DNA of 64,000 bases, taken from assembly GCA_011800805.1 (NCBI GenBank), contig MPNW01000057.1:348683-412682 (forward strand). Direction: 5' to 3'. Shown here piece by piece: positions 32,401-42,253 of the stretch. The DNA is from Hirudo medicinalis (taxonomy: Eukaryota > Annelida > Clitellata > Hirudinida > Hirudinidae). Position 1 is the stretch's first letter. Every line of letters begins with the position of its first letter. The notes beneath the pieces were generated by a model. The model was not told the origin of the DNA. It ran no database searches and worked only from the letters and a program-made list of their open reading frames with translations. A program made the translations under genes and the position numbers.

Positions 32401-34993
32401 TCACTTCACTACAGCCATCTTTATTGCTTCCAATATTTGAAATAAAATGATCCTTTATTGAGGGATTATTAGCCTTCGGACAGCATGCATTGACGTTCAG
32501 TACTAAAATGAGTCCAATAAAACGTTTAAAATGATTATATGAGAATTCAGTTTTAATGAAATTAAAATAAATTAAAACATTTAGTTTCAAAATTATGTCA
32601 ATTAAAATTACTCTTCTCTTTATTAGACGGTGTTATGATGTTATGGTAACTTGACATTTTGTTTCATAATACACAGACTATGTTTACATCTTCTGGAAAA
32701 TGCAGCCCATCAATCCCTTATCATTTTTCTAATCGCGGCCCCTGAAGAGTCGAGAGAACCTCGTCAAGGGTAAGCTTATGGACGAGAATCGGTAACGGAT
32801 GAACCATTAAAGTATAAAGACGTTGATTTTAAAGTTGCAATTTTTTTTATTTACATCTTCAAACGACGACATCTTACCCGTTTGGGAAAATAATATAAAA
32901 TGTAAGCACTGGGGTTTCTAAATAATTAAAAAGAAATTATGCAAAGAAAATGTGCCAAAAAAAACAATAAGGACTATTAGACTAAAAAATATACTGACTA
33001 TTAGACTAGTAAGAAATGGTGGTAAGTCATAAATCTGCGATTGGAAGCCAGTGAACGTAGTGAATGATTAAATGATTTCTGAATTTCCTTTTTGATCGAC
33101 GTTGGTTGCATTCGGGCTTCTATCTGCATCCAAAGATGTTTGTCCTGTTGAGAGACATCTATTGCTCTGATTGCAATTTAATGTAAGGTGTGGGATCGAC
33201 TATCCAGAGTTTTGGCTTGCAATGAGTTTCAGTTCTAAGTGTGGCGCATTTGGCTGGATTGACTTCCAGTCCGACGCCATTAATTGCACTCTATTTGTGC
33301 CATCAGTCTTTTCATTCCAACGTCTTCTAAGGTATTTATAGTGTAATATTCTGCTTTTATTCAACTCCTTAAAATTATTTACAATGATACCATGGAAATT
33401 CAGTGATGAATGGAATTATTCAGCTGTAATTCCGTCATTTCTTAAATTACTACCAGTAACAGTAAGTATTTAACATCTATAAATATAAAACTTGTGTTTA
33501 TTACTCTTTCATTAACTATCTAACTCAAACTCAATCAAAGTCCAAGGAAAATTGCAATCGCAAATAGTCGATCTTTTGAGTGGCTTATGTATCCGGGTAG
33601 GATGTGAAAGCACTTTTTAATCGATCTACCATTTGTGTAGCGCCACTACCCGCAGGCGCTCCCTGCGGTGCAGGCTGGGTTGCGAACACGACTCATTACG
33701 ACTGTTGCCATTGCCGCCACATGCAGGAACGCAACCCGTTCGGCACGACAGAAACGTGCAGGTTGGCCGAATGGTTGAGGTCCGCTTTCCATATCCTTTA
33801 TTAATCAGTGCGCTTTTCTCCATTCTATTGAGTTTTGCTTACGTGGTCCAATAATTCTATACTATCCGAATGAATAGCGCTCGATCTCAGTCATCTATTA
33901 CGCAACTGGTCAAATTGGTCAAAACATGTAAATATAATCTACAAATATAAGTACGATATGTATATGTATAAGTATAAATAAATAAAGAAATCAATTATAA
34001 AAAGGTGAAATTGTTTCAGTAAGACACAAGCTTGCTGTAATATCATATTAAATTTCAAACTTTTCAATAATAATTAAAGTTATATCATACGATGCACCAA
34101 AATATTTCTCCTCTACATTGGCCAAAACAACGACAATATCCGGACGAGCTCCCCTTCGCTCTTCATGTCATCCCATGTTCCTGGTCCCGAGGTCCCATAG
34201 TGTCAGGTTTGGTGACCGCTCCTTCTACGACAGTGGTCCTAGAACATGGAATGCCCTCCCCGTTCATATTCTAAATGTCCCCACACCTGAGCTCTTTGGT
34301 GCTCAACTAAAGACTTATTTTTTTATGAGTGCTACTCATGACAAAATTACACTAGCCTACTATTTATGTTTTATTCGCATGTTTTTAATTTTAATTAATA
34401 TTATCTATTTTTATTTCTGTATTTACTTATTCACTTGATTTTTTTTTAAATTTTTTTTTTATTCGACTGCTCTGGTTTGTTATGGTGCCTTTACATCCTA
34501 GGATATATAAGGCACTTTAAATATTGGCTGATTGAATTTGAATTTGAACTTGATATCAAGCGACAACCATTTAAGATAAATAATATTAATAAAAACAGAA
34601 ATTAGAAATTATTAAAAATGATTGGAAAGCATTATGTTATCTTTCGTGAAGTAAATAGATGATAAAAAAAACCTGTAAGTGAGGTCCCGTGTCAGAATCA
34701 AACCAGAATAAGGCGAGATCGGCATTTTTGATATCACCGTAATTTGAAAAACCTATTCCTATTACGTCATCCAATTCCATTTCCACTTGAATGCGAAAAT
34801 AAATGGCAAAGTTGAGATCATCAATGTCCCAGGACACCTTGACTGGCAGTTGAGGGTAATAAGTAAATTCGTAACGATATAAATTTGGTTCCAAAGAATC
34901 AATTTCATGAGCAACTCTTGCTCGGATGTTATGGACCAGTACAAACACAGACATCAGCACAGCGAGTTTTTGTCTCTTCATCAGTAGAGTCAT
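19278..34993 (-). CDS. DBH: Dopamine/tyramine beta-hydroxylase, complete, 12 exons
   Basis: Copper type II, ascorbate-dependent monooxygenase of the DBH/TBH family, which beta-hydroxylates dopamine or tyramine in secretory vesicles. Exons in coding order: 34673-34993, 31760-31906, 30527-30700, 30280-30363, 27687-27869, 26154-26256, 25921-26087, 25670-25852, 25547-25606, 19615-19742, 19394-19547, 19278-19331. All are in phase and give 585 residues (vertebrate DBH about 617). A hydrophobic N-terminus (KLAVLMSVFVLVHN) is a signal peptide or anchor. Next come a DOMON domain (NADLALFWFDSDTG), RVQLLKSQLPEPKLPSD and ETTYWC. The copper ligands are present: HH in GIVHHLEVFHC, His in LEIHYNNP, HAH in FASQLHAHLTG, and the Met of YDEMCVNYIHYYP. 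The C-terminus has ISWNNEKIHDLKAFY and ends GTWEPYPIPMK. Substrate choice cannot be read from sequence. Introns of 3-6 kb are loaded with mobile elements, but no exon is damaged. Confidence 0.95.
20085..20425 (+). mobile_element. R4/Dong-like LINE fragment (C-terminal region)
   Basis: Part of an RLE-type LINE in the long DBH intron. It has the zinc-knuckle remnant ETLNHITAGCTVLASTEYLH, then an endonuclease-like ANRPD... region broken by stops, and a YKDFEVEI end running into (AAT)n. The reverse complement of 62010-62690 is the same family. The coding is disrupted in several frames. Confidence 0.75.
20423..20455. repeat. (AAT)n tract at 5' edge of the R4/Dong-like copy
   Basis: About ten AAT units separate two RLE-LINE segments. 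Together with the tract at 22711-22830 they bracket the 20456-22710 copy. Confidence 0.9.
20456..22710 (+). mobile_element. R4/Dong-like RLE LINE, internally deleted, between (TAA)n tracts
   Basis: The order of blocks is a 5' segment with DTYRIWRDRNPDIFPGMNP and helical ARQMWKKLL (20470-20880), KIQLRNTGWKERIQRVIDGCR (20930-21010), RT thumb with YKYLGMDEKNGINYYRVMK (21330-21400), then a zinc-knuckle CRLCLKAEEHISHIV and the restriction-like endonuclease region with ANRPDLIILN and LIVDVAVPDD (22160-22240). The end is VVVGALGTMNDNFSKEI and GTAHILRKVLG (22340-22477). The catalytic RT palm (xxDD) is missing between about 21140 and 21190. Single '+' frame changes, and N bases at 21247 and 21813, break the rest. 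The 3' UTR ends AATAAAATAATAATAAT. R4/Dong elements are known for inserting into TAA repeats, which fits the flanks. Confidence 0.85.
22711..22830. repeat. (AAT)n microsatellite at 3' edge of the R4/Dong-like copy
   Basis: Imperfect AAT/AATAAC repeats, ending in an ATC run near 22805-22820. Confidence 0.9.
23110..23350 (-). repeat. RLE-LINE-associated untranslated block; copies at 29195-29480 and (part) 16955-17015
   Basis: On the minus strand this block aligns with 29195-29480 read on the plus strand: both hold CGCTCA...GGTATCGATGTG, ATAATGGGTGATGT, ACCGACAGGGACACC and a closing CGTGGTAGGAGTTYCT. The inner part GACAGGGACA...CCGAAACG also resembles 31080-31170. No protein is encoded. It looks like 3' UTR joined to 5' UTR of one element family. 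Confidence 0.65.
23800..24065 (-). mobile_element. hAT-like transposase C-terminal remnant
   Basis: The minus strand reads SEEAEREMESYMKKKHLGV followed by SDDPF and GKSVL in nearly one frame. This resembles the dimerisation region of hAT transposases (an acidic ExExY helix before a DPL-W block). Stops and a lost tryptophan block show decay. It lies in the long DBH intron. Confidence 0.5.
24302..25262. mobile_element. About 960-bp element with 25-bp imperfect terminal inverted repeats
   Basis: The left end TTAGGGGCCAACCATAAATG and the inverted right end TTAAGGGGTCGTCCATTAAT are related over about 25 bp, both followed by GTCA. The inside has no intact gene; a plus-strand remnant at 24850-24990 reads DEDDVDLSGLLVQQNDG and EEHLTFPWEDDRAN before a stop. 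The superfamily is unresolved. Bases 24530-24660 also match a repeat at 58570-58690, so a second element may be nested. Confidence 0.5.
26662..27060 (-). mobile_element. LINE reverse transcriptase fragment in a DBH intron
   Basis: The minus strand has VPQGPILGPLLFLIYVDNI (about 27050-26995) followed, after a frame break, by VADGSNAFMSRYDLQELLHK and ARWLTANQISLNVSKTTY. These are RT motifs 4-6 of a CR1/Jockey-type LINE. The catalytic F-ADD box is degraded (VADGS). Confidence 0.8.
28440..28512 (-). repeat. tRNA-Glu-like SINE head or tRNA pseudogene
   Basis: On the minus strand: GATCTAATGGTTAAGAC (A box), an anticodon arm CATC-CTCTCAC-GATG with the loop of tRNA-Glu(CTC), and B box GATTCGAATC. 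The T stem is imperfect and no acceptor stem pairs, so it is a tRNA-derived repeat rather than a working tRNA. Its 5' side abuts the hAT-like terminal repeat at 28508. Confidence 0.65.
28508..30122. mobile_element. hAT-like element, 1.6 kb, with terminal inverted repeats and possible 8-bp TSD
   Basis: The left end CAAGGGTAATCAACT and the inverted right end CAGGGGTATTCAACT agree at 13 of 15 positions, and both match the CAGGGGT...CAAC pattern of hAT ends (right end continues GGCGGCCCGCC). Flanks CATTAGAT (28500-28507) and CATTAAAC (30123-30130) could be a decayed 8-bp target duplication. The inside contains an RLE-LINE fragment, not a transposase, so the element is non-autonomous or was invaded later. 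Confidence 0.5.
28800..29480 (+). mobile_element. RLE-LINE fragment: N-terminal zinc-finger region joined to untranslated block
   Basis: The plus strand at 28830-28975 encodes GLQSERGLKIHQAKLNAKE-like sequence, the second half of a C2H2 finger typical of R2-like LINE N-termini, with stops. From 29110 it matches the 3' UTR seen at 16955-17105, and 29290-29480 matches 23110-23290. The RT is absent, so the copy is internally deleted or a composite. Confidence 0.6.
30820..30960 (+). promoter_or_regulatory. Promoter-like block: two CCAAT repeats and TATA box, antisense in a DBH intron
   Basis: Two imperfect direct repeats of about 58 bp each carry CCAAT (30829-30833 and 30887-30891) and a shared CAAGTCGGCG. 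A TATA box TATATAAG follows at 30941-30948. The block is GC-richer than its surroundings and points rightwards, against DBH. Sequence downstream (31080-31170) resembles the untranslated block of the RLE-LINE family, so it is probably an element promoter. Confidence 0.6.
31056..31241 (+). CDS. Short ORF (61 aa) downstream of the promoter-like block
   Basis: Starts ATG GAT TGG TAC about 110 bp after the TATA box. It encodes a basic, glycine- and arginine-rich peptide (NGCGPTPESVRGSKGRN, SCRSSERV) and stops at TAA. Fragments resembling this part of the sequence exist at 29350-29450 and 23150-23200 but without an open frame there. It may be the start of a truncated retroelement ORF or chance. I do not recognise a family. 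Confidence 0.35.
   Translation: MDWYRYNTGRDIRLINGCGPTPESVRGSKGRNAQRRGFLSEDSCRSSERVSATTGGLAANN
33010..33330 (-). mobile_element. Possible LINE RT remnant
   Basis: Minus-strand frames contain KCATLRTETHCKPKLWIVD and QPTSIKKEIQKSFNH separated by shifts. This resembles the region after the catalytic box of LINE RTs, but the match is loose. Confidence 0.35.
33566..33750 (-). repeat. tRNA-derived SINE (Leu/Ser-like head, L2-like tail), minus copy
   Basis: Read on the minus strand it matches the 44248-44447 SINE: GTTGCGTTCCTGCAT, GTGTTCGCAACCCAGCCTGC, GTAGATCGATTAAA, then the tail CACTCAAAAGATCG. The head lacks about seven bases around the A box. Immediately to the right (33757-33790, plus strand) is a second head fragment with an intact A box TGGCCGAATGG, so the two heads face each other. 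Lies in DBH intron 1. Confidence 0.75.
34100..34545 (+). mobile_element. 3' fragment of an L2/CR1-like LINE in DBH intron 1
   Basis: Encodes the C-terminal end of the RT protein: VRFGDRSFYDSGPRTWNALP and PELFGAQLKTYFF, broken near 34190. The 3' UTR has GTGCCTTTACATCC and ends in ATTTGAATTTGAA repeats. Relative to the copy at 4.5-6.6 kb it is a diverged relative. Confidence 0.82.
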
Positions 34994-36130
34994 CGTCGAC
35001 GGTTTTCCTGGATGATTTCTTTCTGTTCGTGGTCTAAAAGAAATGTCTTAAATAGACTTTCAAACGTGCGTGCGCCTATTAAATTGATTTTGCTAAGAAC
35101 AATTTTGCACAGTGCAAAACATCTTTAAAAAATCAATGGTTTTAAGTGTGAGTAATTATTACGATAGTATTTAAAATTTCGGGGCAACTTTTAAGCAATG
35201 TAAAAAAATTCACTACATAAAAAGTTTATGAGTGCCCATTCTGAATTTTGGAATTTTGTTCTTTTATAATGTTCTGAAAACATGAAAAAATAAATCAATA
35301 AAGAATTTTCGTACGAACTTACCTTAAGCCAGTTTAATAATTTTTAATTGTCAATATCTTTTTAAATATTAAAAATAAAATATTCTAAGTAAGTTGCCCA
35401 AACAGAGTCTTCAAATATCTTTAATTTGAGATACATTATCTTTCTATGTTTTCTAGAACCATACTTACAACTTCTCACCCATCGCGAGGTGTTGGCATTT
35501 GGTCAAATTTCAACAACCCATATTTCTGACACCGATTGACCAAGAAATCTAAAATTTTAAATTTTTAACTCACTCAAGAGCTGTAGATTAACAACTGTGT
35601 CCAATTTCAGCGAAATCCAGGATGATTTGACGTGGAATGCCCCACGGAATCCAGGGGAAATTAAGTATGAACTTCCAATAAAACGCCAGACTTCTGCAGG
35701 CCTCTTTGATCATATAAGAGTATAAATGCCCTCGCTGTATAGACTTGTCCTTAGGCAATTTCTCATTGTCTAAGTTACTCTTACTCTCCAGCTGGATATT
35801 GTATTTTGTAGCGTGGTCATTTTTATAAATGAAGTGTTATGGAAATAATCTTTCATTCCATTATAATACTGGGTTAGTTAATATATGTCATGTATAATAT
35901 CATTTATGATATAACATTATATATCATTTTTATTCATAAATTAACCTGCGTTGCTGACATGCAGAAATGTCAAAACGCAAAGAAGCAAATGAAAGAAATT
36001 TCATGTGGATAAGCAAGAGAGCCCGAACTGATTCTGCAAGTTCTTTAGCTTTGGTTCAACATATTGACAATAAAGATGTTTCCGAGAGTGCTAAAATGAA
36101 AAATTACAGATGACGGCGGTGTTGCTGATG
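34994..36130. other. DBH upstream region with gypsy fragment
   Basis: Upstream of the DBH start. 35190-35345 is the inverted partner of 10600-10760. 35700-35880 includes ATATAAGAGTATAAATGCC, a TATA-like sequence that could be an LTR promoter. A plus-strand frame at about 35967-36110 (KRKEANERNFMWISKRARTD) has no recognised match. No clear DBH promoter motif. Confidence 0.4.
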
Positions 36131-36559
36131 ATTTGGAATCATGCAGCGACTGTAGTGTCAGATCAGCTTCCCGATTTGTGTCATCCTCATCCTACAATAA
36201 GTATTCGTGGATTGAAAAAAATGTTATTAGTCAACAAAACACATCATTCTTGTCTAGTAATGGTCAGCATACATTAACATTTTTAATTTGTTCTTTTCTT
36301 GAGAATATTGCAAGGATAGCGCAGGTATTTACATTATCATTTGCTAGTTTAATGTACCAGTTGTGCTTGGACATGCGAAAAGAGCTAACACACCAGGTGC
36401 CACTGGATCGGTGAAGTCTGCACCTCTGGCTCTTGGTTATCACCCCCCATTGATTACAAAATACAAAATCCTATATAAATCCCTGTCTACCAACGTTCAT
36501 CATCATTGGTCGGATTACTCCTCTGTTAGCTTGTGCAAGTTCACTCGACTTTGCGCGCC

Positions 36560-37750
36560 CCCGCGCCGAGATTCGTTAGCCTCTTTTCAGGTCGCTGTTT
36601 ATTAAACTAGATGCATACTTTACAAACTGATCCCTTGTTCTTCCAACCCCTTTCCCATTCGTTCCTCGGGCTCGTAGAGCGCACATCTTTTTGTCAGCTC
36701 CTCGCCTTCTCTCATGAGCATGTCCCACCCAAGTTAGCTGTCTGCGTATAGCCGTGAGAGTTAGAGGGATCTGGTTTAATCTTTCATAGAGTTCCTCATT
36801 ATGGATGCCGTGGTTGCGTTTCAAGCCGAGCATTATTCGGTAGCAGTTAGTTGCAAAGGCGTTGATTTGGGTTTTCATTCTCCACGTTTCGCTTCCGTAG
36901 AATAGGACTGAGACACATGAGGCCTGAAGGATTCGCAATCTGAGTTGAATGCTTGTCTGTCATTTCCCATATTTTCTTGATCCTCCAAAAAGTGGCCTTT
37001 TCTAATTCACAGGTCTTTTCTCCCGTTTAATTTCAGCAATTCTTGTTCGTTTGTTCCTATGGCGATAAACTTTGTTTTGTCTACGTTTATCTCAAGACCC
37101 ACTTTATTGGCCCATTTGCTGGTGTCCTCAAACTCCTGCGCCCGCACTATACTACTCTTCATGGGCGCTATGTAATCGGTATAGTCCAGGTCGTTTAGTC
37201 GTAAGGCTGGATGCCTGCTGGATTTCCTCAGGTGTCTTATGATGCCATGATCGTTTTAGTTTTAGTTTCATGAGTTTATCACTGTGATGAAGAGCGAGGG
37301 GGCAAGCACATTACCTTGCAGAATTCCAGTCGAGATGTTGAATTCCTTTGACATCTTATCGTTAATGAGGACTCGGCTAGTCGACCCCTCATAGAGTAGT
37401 CGGATAGCTTTTACCAGCTTTTCCGGTATTCCGTAGTGGAGTAGTATTGCTAACATGGTGTTGTGATTCACGGAGTCAAAGGCCTTCTTGAAATCGATGA
37501 AGGTGATGACCAGTGGCAGGCTCTTAGATGACTAATCATATGAACTTGCTGGATACAACTGCATGCTTTTTTGAAGCCCGTTTGGTTTGGCCTAAGCAGC
37601 CGGTCAACTATCGGCATTATTCGGTTGAGTAGCAGCTTGTTGTATACCTTTACAGCAATCGATATGAGCGAGATGCCTCTGTAGTTTGTCATCAGCTGGA
37701 GGTTGCCCTTCCTGGGAACTGGCAAGACAATAACGTAACGTAAAAGCAAA
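36560..37750 (-). mobile_element. RTE-like LINE, RT remnants
   Basis: Minus-strand blocks in order: NYRGISLISIAVKVYNKLLL and LRPNQTGFKKACSCIQQ (37749-37550); HNTMLAILLHYGIPEKLVKA, LINDKMSKEFNISTGILQGN (37471-37290); and the late region VSVLFYGSETWRMK with TLTAIRRQLTWVGHAHERR (36938-36700). The catalytic box is missing between 37270 and 36940, and the conserved GDVLAP is GNVLAP. Inactive. Confidence 0.82.
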
Positions 37751-38175
37751 TAAAAGTCATTATTGTAAAAATTAAATATTTTATAGCCTGGGCGGACTCC
37801 TGCAATTTCATTATTCGTGTTCTAATGTATGTTTTTTTAGTTTATTTTATTGAATCGCACTAAAAAGCCCACGCTGGTAATAGGAAGGACGTCAACTAAA
37901 GGGAGTTTTTTCCCTTAGGACGATCCTTTCCATTTTGAGTTCTCATTTGTACTTGTGTTTCTCTTTTCAACAAAAGGCACAAAAAATGAAAATAACCATT
38001 TAAGGAAGCGCTTCTATTTAACATGTCAAGAAATGTCTAAAGCAAACTAGCATTTAAATTTAGTATTTAATTGTTCCATAGCTGAGTATGCATGTAAAGC
38101 ATGCCTATTCTAAAAGCAGAAATATCAATGAACATTTTGATGCATATCAGTCAGTCAAATCGTTGTAGTTATTGA
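37751..38175. other. AT-rich spacer, nothing recognised
   Basis: No gene, RNA or repeat pattern recognised. Confidence 0.5.
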
Positions 38176-38325
38176 ATGAGAGGACTTGCTATTAAAATAG
38201 TTTTGTTAATTGTTCTAAAACTATGTCATGTGGTTCTGGGACACTCGGAAGTTGGTGAGAAGTTGCAGCGAGTAGCTTATCGTGGTGAAGTTGTCGATAG
38301 AAACTTTGTTGTAGAAAGACTGTAG
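38176..38325 (+). CDS. Possible small secreted peptide (49 aa)
   Basis: ATG to TAG frame with a strong signal-peptide pattern: a short basic start MRGLAIK, a hydrophobic core IVLLIVLKLCHVVLG, then a charged mature part HSEVGEKLQRVAYRGEVV ending VVERL. It has one cysteine, in the signal region, so a disulfide-rich toxin fold is excluded. It could be a peptide precursor, the first exon of a secreted protein, or a chance frame. No family recognised. Confidence 0.4.
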   Translation: MRGLAIKIVLLIVLKLCHVVLGHSEVGEKLQRVAYRGEVVDRNFVVERL

Positions 38326-39095
38326 TCAAGTTCCTTAATTGCTTAAAGTTGACAGTTATACTCAGTTGTTTATTAAACTATGAGCTGTTTTTACCATCCA
38401 TTTACTTCCATTATTTACAATCCTTGCAAATCAATTTCATTAATTCAAAATAATTTCTACAAACAGAAAATCTTAATACAGTTGATATGTGAACATTTTT
38501 AACAAGAATTTTAAACGTACTTTCTAAATATTATAATCTCAAAGTTCTCAATTTTTGTTAAATTTGATTGCTAACTACACCTAGCTTAAAGACTAACCTT
38601 TTGCCATTATATAAGTGTCTAGTGGCGGAATACAAGGGGCATGGTTGCCAATAATTATTATTATTATCATCATCATCATCATCATCATAGCTGCCTTCGG
38701 CCGCTCGGCATAGCTCCTCCCCTCATTACGCTCATGAATATTATTGTATCATGAAGCGTCTTTGGACTATCGAGACGCAGCTGCAGATATCACATTATTT
38801 ATCTTCTATTTTAATGCAATTCTTAACGGAACGCATGACAATACATGCTTTTTGTGGAGAAGAAGAATAAACCAAACTGTTCGTGCCTTGACAATTTCGA
38901 GATGTGACCTATTTCATGTCAAGAATCCGATAATAATTTGTATTTATATATAAAATAAATATTTGTAAAACAAAATTTAAAAAATGAAAACAAATAAAAA
39001 CTTTTATGATTGCAGCTAAATTTTGAGTTTTTATTTACATCCCATCGCTGTATTTTGCGATCTTTTATCGCCACCGTCTTATTATCTCTCTTAAA
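38326..39095. other. Spacer upstream of MAGOH with (ATC)n run
   Basis: An (ATT)n/(ATC)n run lies at 38657-38689. The last 100 bp should include the MAGOH promoter and short 5' UTR, but no TATA box is visible. Confidence 0.5.
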
Positions 39096-39996
39096 ATGTC
39101 GACAGTAAGTAACTTCTACCTAAGGTATTATGTTGGACACAAAGGGAAATTTGGTCACGAGTTTTTGGAATTTGAATTTAGGCCTGAAGGTTTGTAATTT
39201 TTAAAGATACGCCATTTTGGTGGCTTGATTAACCTAGATTCGCTGATTCGATGTGATATTTTGATATGATTCGCTGCTATTTATCTTTATCATATTGTTT
39301 ATTTAATAACTTCTTAGTATTTTATATTTTGTTTGTAAATGCCACCGATAACTTATTGATTCGTGGCGTTTTTAGGAAGATTGAGATATGCCAATAACTC
39401 TAACTACAAGAATGATACTATGATCAGGAAAGAAGTGAGTTGGGAGATTACCTGCATGCATAAGCACTTCACATTAACAATAAAACGATTTGAAGGTTTT
39501 TGTTCACAAGAGTGTCATGCAAGAGTTGAGAAGAGTAATTGAGGATTCAGAAATCATGCAAGAAGATGATAACTTGTGGCCTCAGCCTGACAGAGTCGGG
39601 CGACAGGAATTAGAAATTGTCATGGACAATGAACACATTTCATTTACCACATCAAAAATTGGCTCTCTGATAGATGTTAACCAGAGCAAGTTAGTAACTT
39701 GATTCAAGAATTTCTTAATTGTTATATAATTAATGTCTTTATAATTAATATATAACATAATTCACATCATATCATTGATGTCTGTCACAAAACACTTATT
39801 AATGTGGTGTTGTAAGCTTAGTTGCAATTAGCACTTAGAATGAAATAAGATTTAACACGACATGTTTGAAGTTTATTTTAAACATTGCTTTTTTAGTGAC
39901 CCTGAGGGACTAAGGACTTTTTACTATCTTGTCCAAGATCTCAAGTGTTTTGTATTTTCACTCATTGGACTTCACTTCAAGATCAACCCCATCTAA
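39096..39996 (+). CDS. MAGOH: MAGOH (mago nashi), exon junction complex core
   Basis: Four exons, 39096-39189, 39376-39434, 39496-39689 and 39897-39996, all GT-AG and in phase, giving 148 residues (animal MAGOH is about 146-148). MAGOH binds RBM8A/Y14 and locks eIF4A3 on spliced mRNA in the exon junction complex. Highly conserved runs are [64 protein letters not shown], and the C-terminal [19 protein letters not shown]. Small differences from the usual protein are VFVHKSV for AYVHKSV at the exon 2-3 join and NDPEG for KDPEG at the exon 3-4 join, both from codons at or across splice sites. Confidence 0.97.
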
Positions 39997-40560
39997 TATC
40001 TTAATGACTGAAGAATTGTTCGTGGTTCTTTTTTGGACTTGCTTGGCAAATTGAATGACATTAAAATGTCTTTAACATATAACTGAATTTATGTTCTTCT
40101 TGATGGAGGAATTGGATGGAATTTTTATGATATTCTTATTGAAAGCAGTAAAAGTTATCAGGAATTAGTTACCCTTTTGATCTAGCTGTGTACCAGTAGG
40201 TGGTGTCCTATTACATTGGCTTGTCTTTGATCTGTCTTTTGATAATAGTTTTTAGGCCAAACCATTTATTCCTGGAGTTTATTATTTCAGTAGCAAATGA
40301 CTTGATAATGATGAGTGGATTTGGTTGAGGAATATTGCAGGAAGTTGTATTTCTGCGTTGGCAAGAAATTTAGTTTGCCTTAACTGACATGGAAATATCA
40401 ATAAAATCTCACCTTTGAAAAGGATATTTCAATGTTATTCCACTACATAGAAAGGAGTAATTAATGCTGCAGTTATTCAAGAATCTGGCTGATCAACATC
40501 TGAAGGAGTACCTAACCTTTTGTAACTCCAATAGATCTATAAAAGGGACCAATTAATTTC
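39997..40560. other. MAGOH 3' flank, nothing recognised
   Basis: AT-rich sequence after the MAGOH stop. No gene recognised. Confidence 0.5.
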
Positions 40561-40576
40561 TTTTCCATTGAGCACA

Positions 40577-40920
40577 TGGGGAAATAATAACAGTTACAAA
40601 TTTTTGTGGGGAGATGTATTCAGACTTAGTAATATTAAGCCACAAACTGAACCCCCCCCACCTCTGAAATCAAGAAATCAAACCAGTGAGGGAGATGTGA
40701 ATAATTTTAAAATTGATAAGTCTGTCACTGGCCACTACAAAGTGTCAAGGCAGAGACCTTGCTTTTATTTGGATATTTTAGATTAGGAAGAGAAATAGGG
40801 TGCTGCAGCTAAAACAAAAATCAGAAGGTGAAATGAAGAGGTTCTGAAAGAAGCTGGACACATTAAGGCATCACCGAAATTTATTAGACAAACTTTTCGC
40901 AGATTAATGGATTAAAGTGT
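40577..40920 (+). pseudogene. Unrecognised coding-like segment with stops
   Basis: A 66-codon open stretch without a usable ATG (YKFLWGDVFRLSNIKPQ, TGHYKVSRQRPCFYLDILD) is followed after a stop and frame change by a coiled-coil-like stretch (LQLKQKSEGEMKRF, stop, KKLDTLRHHRNLLDKLF). The composition looks coding, but the pieces do not join by clear splice sites. It could be a gene remnant, a decayed transposon or exons of a gene I cannot assemble. Confidence 0.3.
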
Positions 40921-42240
40921 CGCAACTAGCAACATGGATCTTTTGGTCTGGCCAACAGTCTAAGAAAAGATTTTTAAAAAATAAAAAAAGATAAAAGCAT
41001 TACGAATCCAAAAAATAAATAAATTCTAAATACCGGTAGAGGAACATGGAGTAAAACGGGATAAAAGGGAGATCCTTTACTACAATAACAATTTCATTCA
41101 CAATGATTACAAATTTGCATGAAAACTACACTATGGTGTATGAAGAACAAAATGACAGTGTAAAAGGATATTCGACAAATTTTTTTAAATAACTTTATGA
41201 TTTTAAAAAACGTCCTAAATTTCCATGCACGGGACAAAATGGGATACATCTTAAAGCAGTCTTAATTAAGCTTTAAATGTTAAACATTAAAAAAAAACAA
41301 CCTAAAGTGCGACAAATTAAATTAACAAATTAAAAATGAATTAATGTCTCAGTCCATACAAATTCAAAAAAGGTAATGCTTATCTGCTTCCATTCAGTCC
41401 TGCACTTGAGTAATGTTAATTTTCACGTGATATCTAAAAAAACATATAAAAGTATATTGTAAGAACAATATTTTGTCAGGTATAACATAAAATTATGCAA
41501 GTAAGTTAAGTAACTACTTAACTGGGGCAGTATCAGGTAGCCTCATTTTGCATCATCAAGCATATCCCATTTTGTCCTTTTGATAGTGGTACAGAAAACA
41601 AGTCCAAGCAAAAATAATGTTTAAAGATATAAACAATCAAGAATATCTTGAAGTCAATAAGATACTTTACCAACAGGATATGTTTTTAAGTTTATAACAC
41701 TTATTGTTGGGGCACTGTCCTAAATATCAATCAAAAATAAGATCAACGTCGAAATATATTTGCGCCAAATTATACATACTCCTTACAAACTATCTCCACT
41801 GCAGATAAAAACAATTTTTAGTGGTGGGCTTCTTCTCACATGATCCATGGTCTTTAAGTGAGATGAGTAAAAGTTATTCTTGTGCTTTGCGATCTTGGTA
41901 TCCTGTTATTGATAGATTTTTCACTTTAATTGTATGTTTCAGATAACAGGTATTAGAGCATATAATTTCAAACAAGTTTCCAGCTTCTTCGCTGTGTGAA
42001 TGACTCAATCCTCGTTTCGAAGATCAGGGACATTGCCTGGAAATCAATCGCTCGATTATATGCGGAAACGTCTTTTCGGCATCAGTGATCTCAATTGAAT
42101 GCTTCTTTTTTGAGGAAACACTCGAATGGATTGAAGTGCAAGCACGATCCATATTTGTGCTACCTAGCAAGCAGCGACTGAGGTTACATTTGATGTCCCC
42201 TTCAGGGAATTACGAACCAACAAAGAGCCCATTAGCGACC
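40921..42240. other. AT-rich spacer, nothing recognised
   Basis: No gene, RNA or repeat pattern recognised between the 40.6-kb segment and the lectin promoter. Confidence 0.5.
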
Positions 42241-42245
42241 ATCGA

Positions 42246-42253
42246 TATAAAAG
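42246..42253 (+). promoter_or_regulatory. TATA box of the lectin-like gene
   Basis: TATAAAAG at 42246-42253 lies about 100 bp upstream of the lectin start codon, leaving room for a 70-75 nt 5' UTR. That UTR has ATGs, including ATGATG at 42317 in the lectin frame but cut off by TAA at 42335. Confidence 0.55.
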
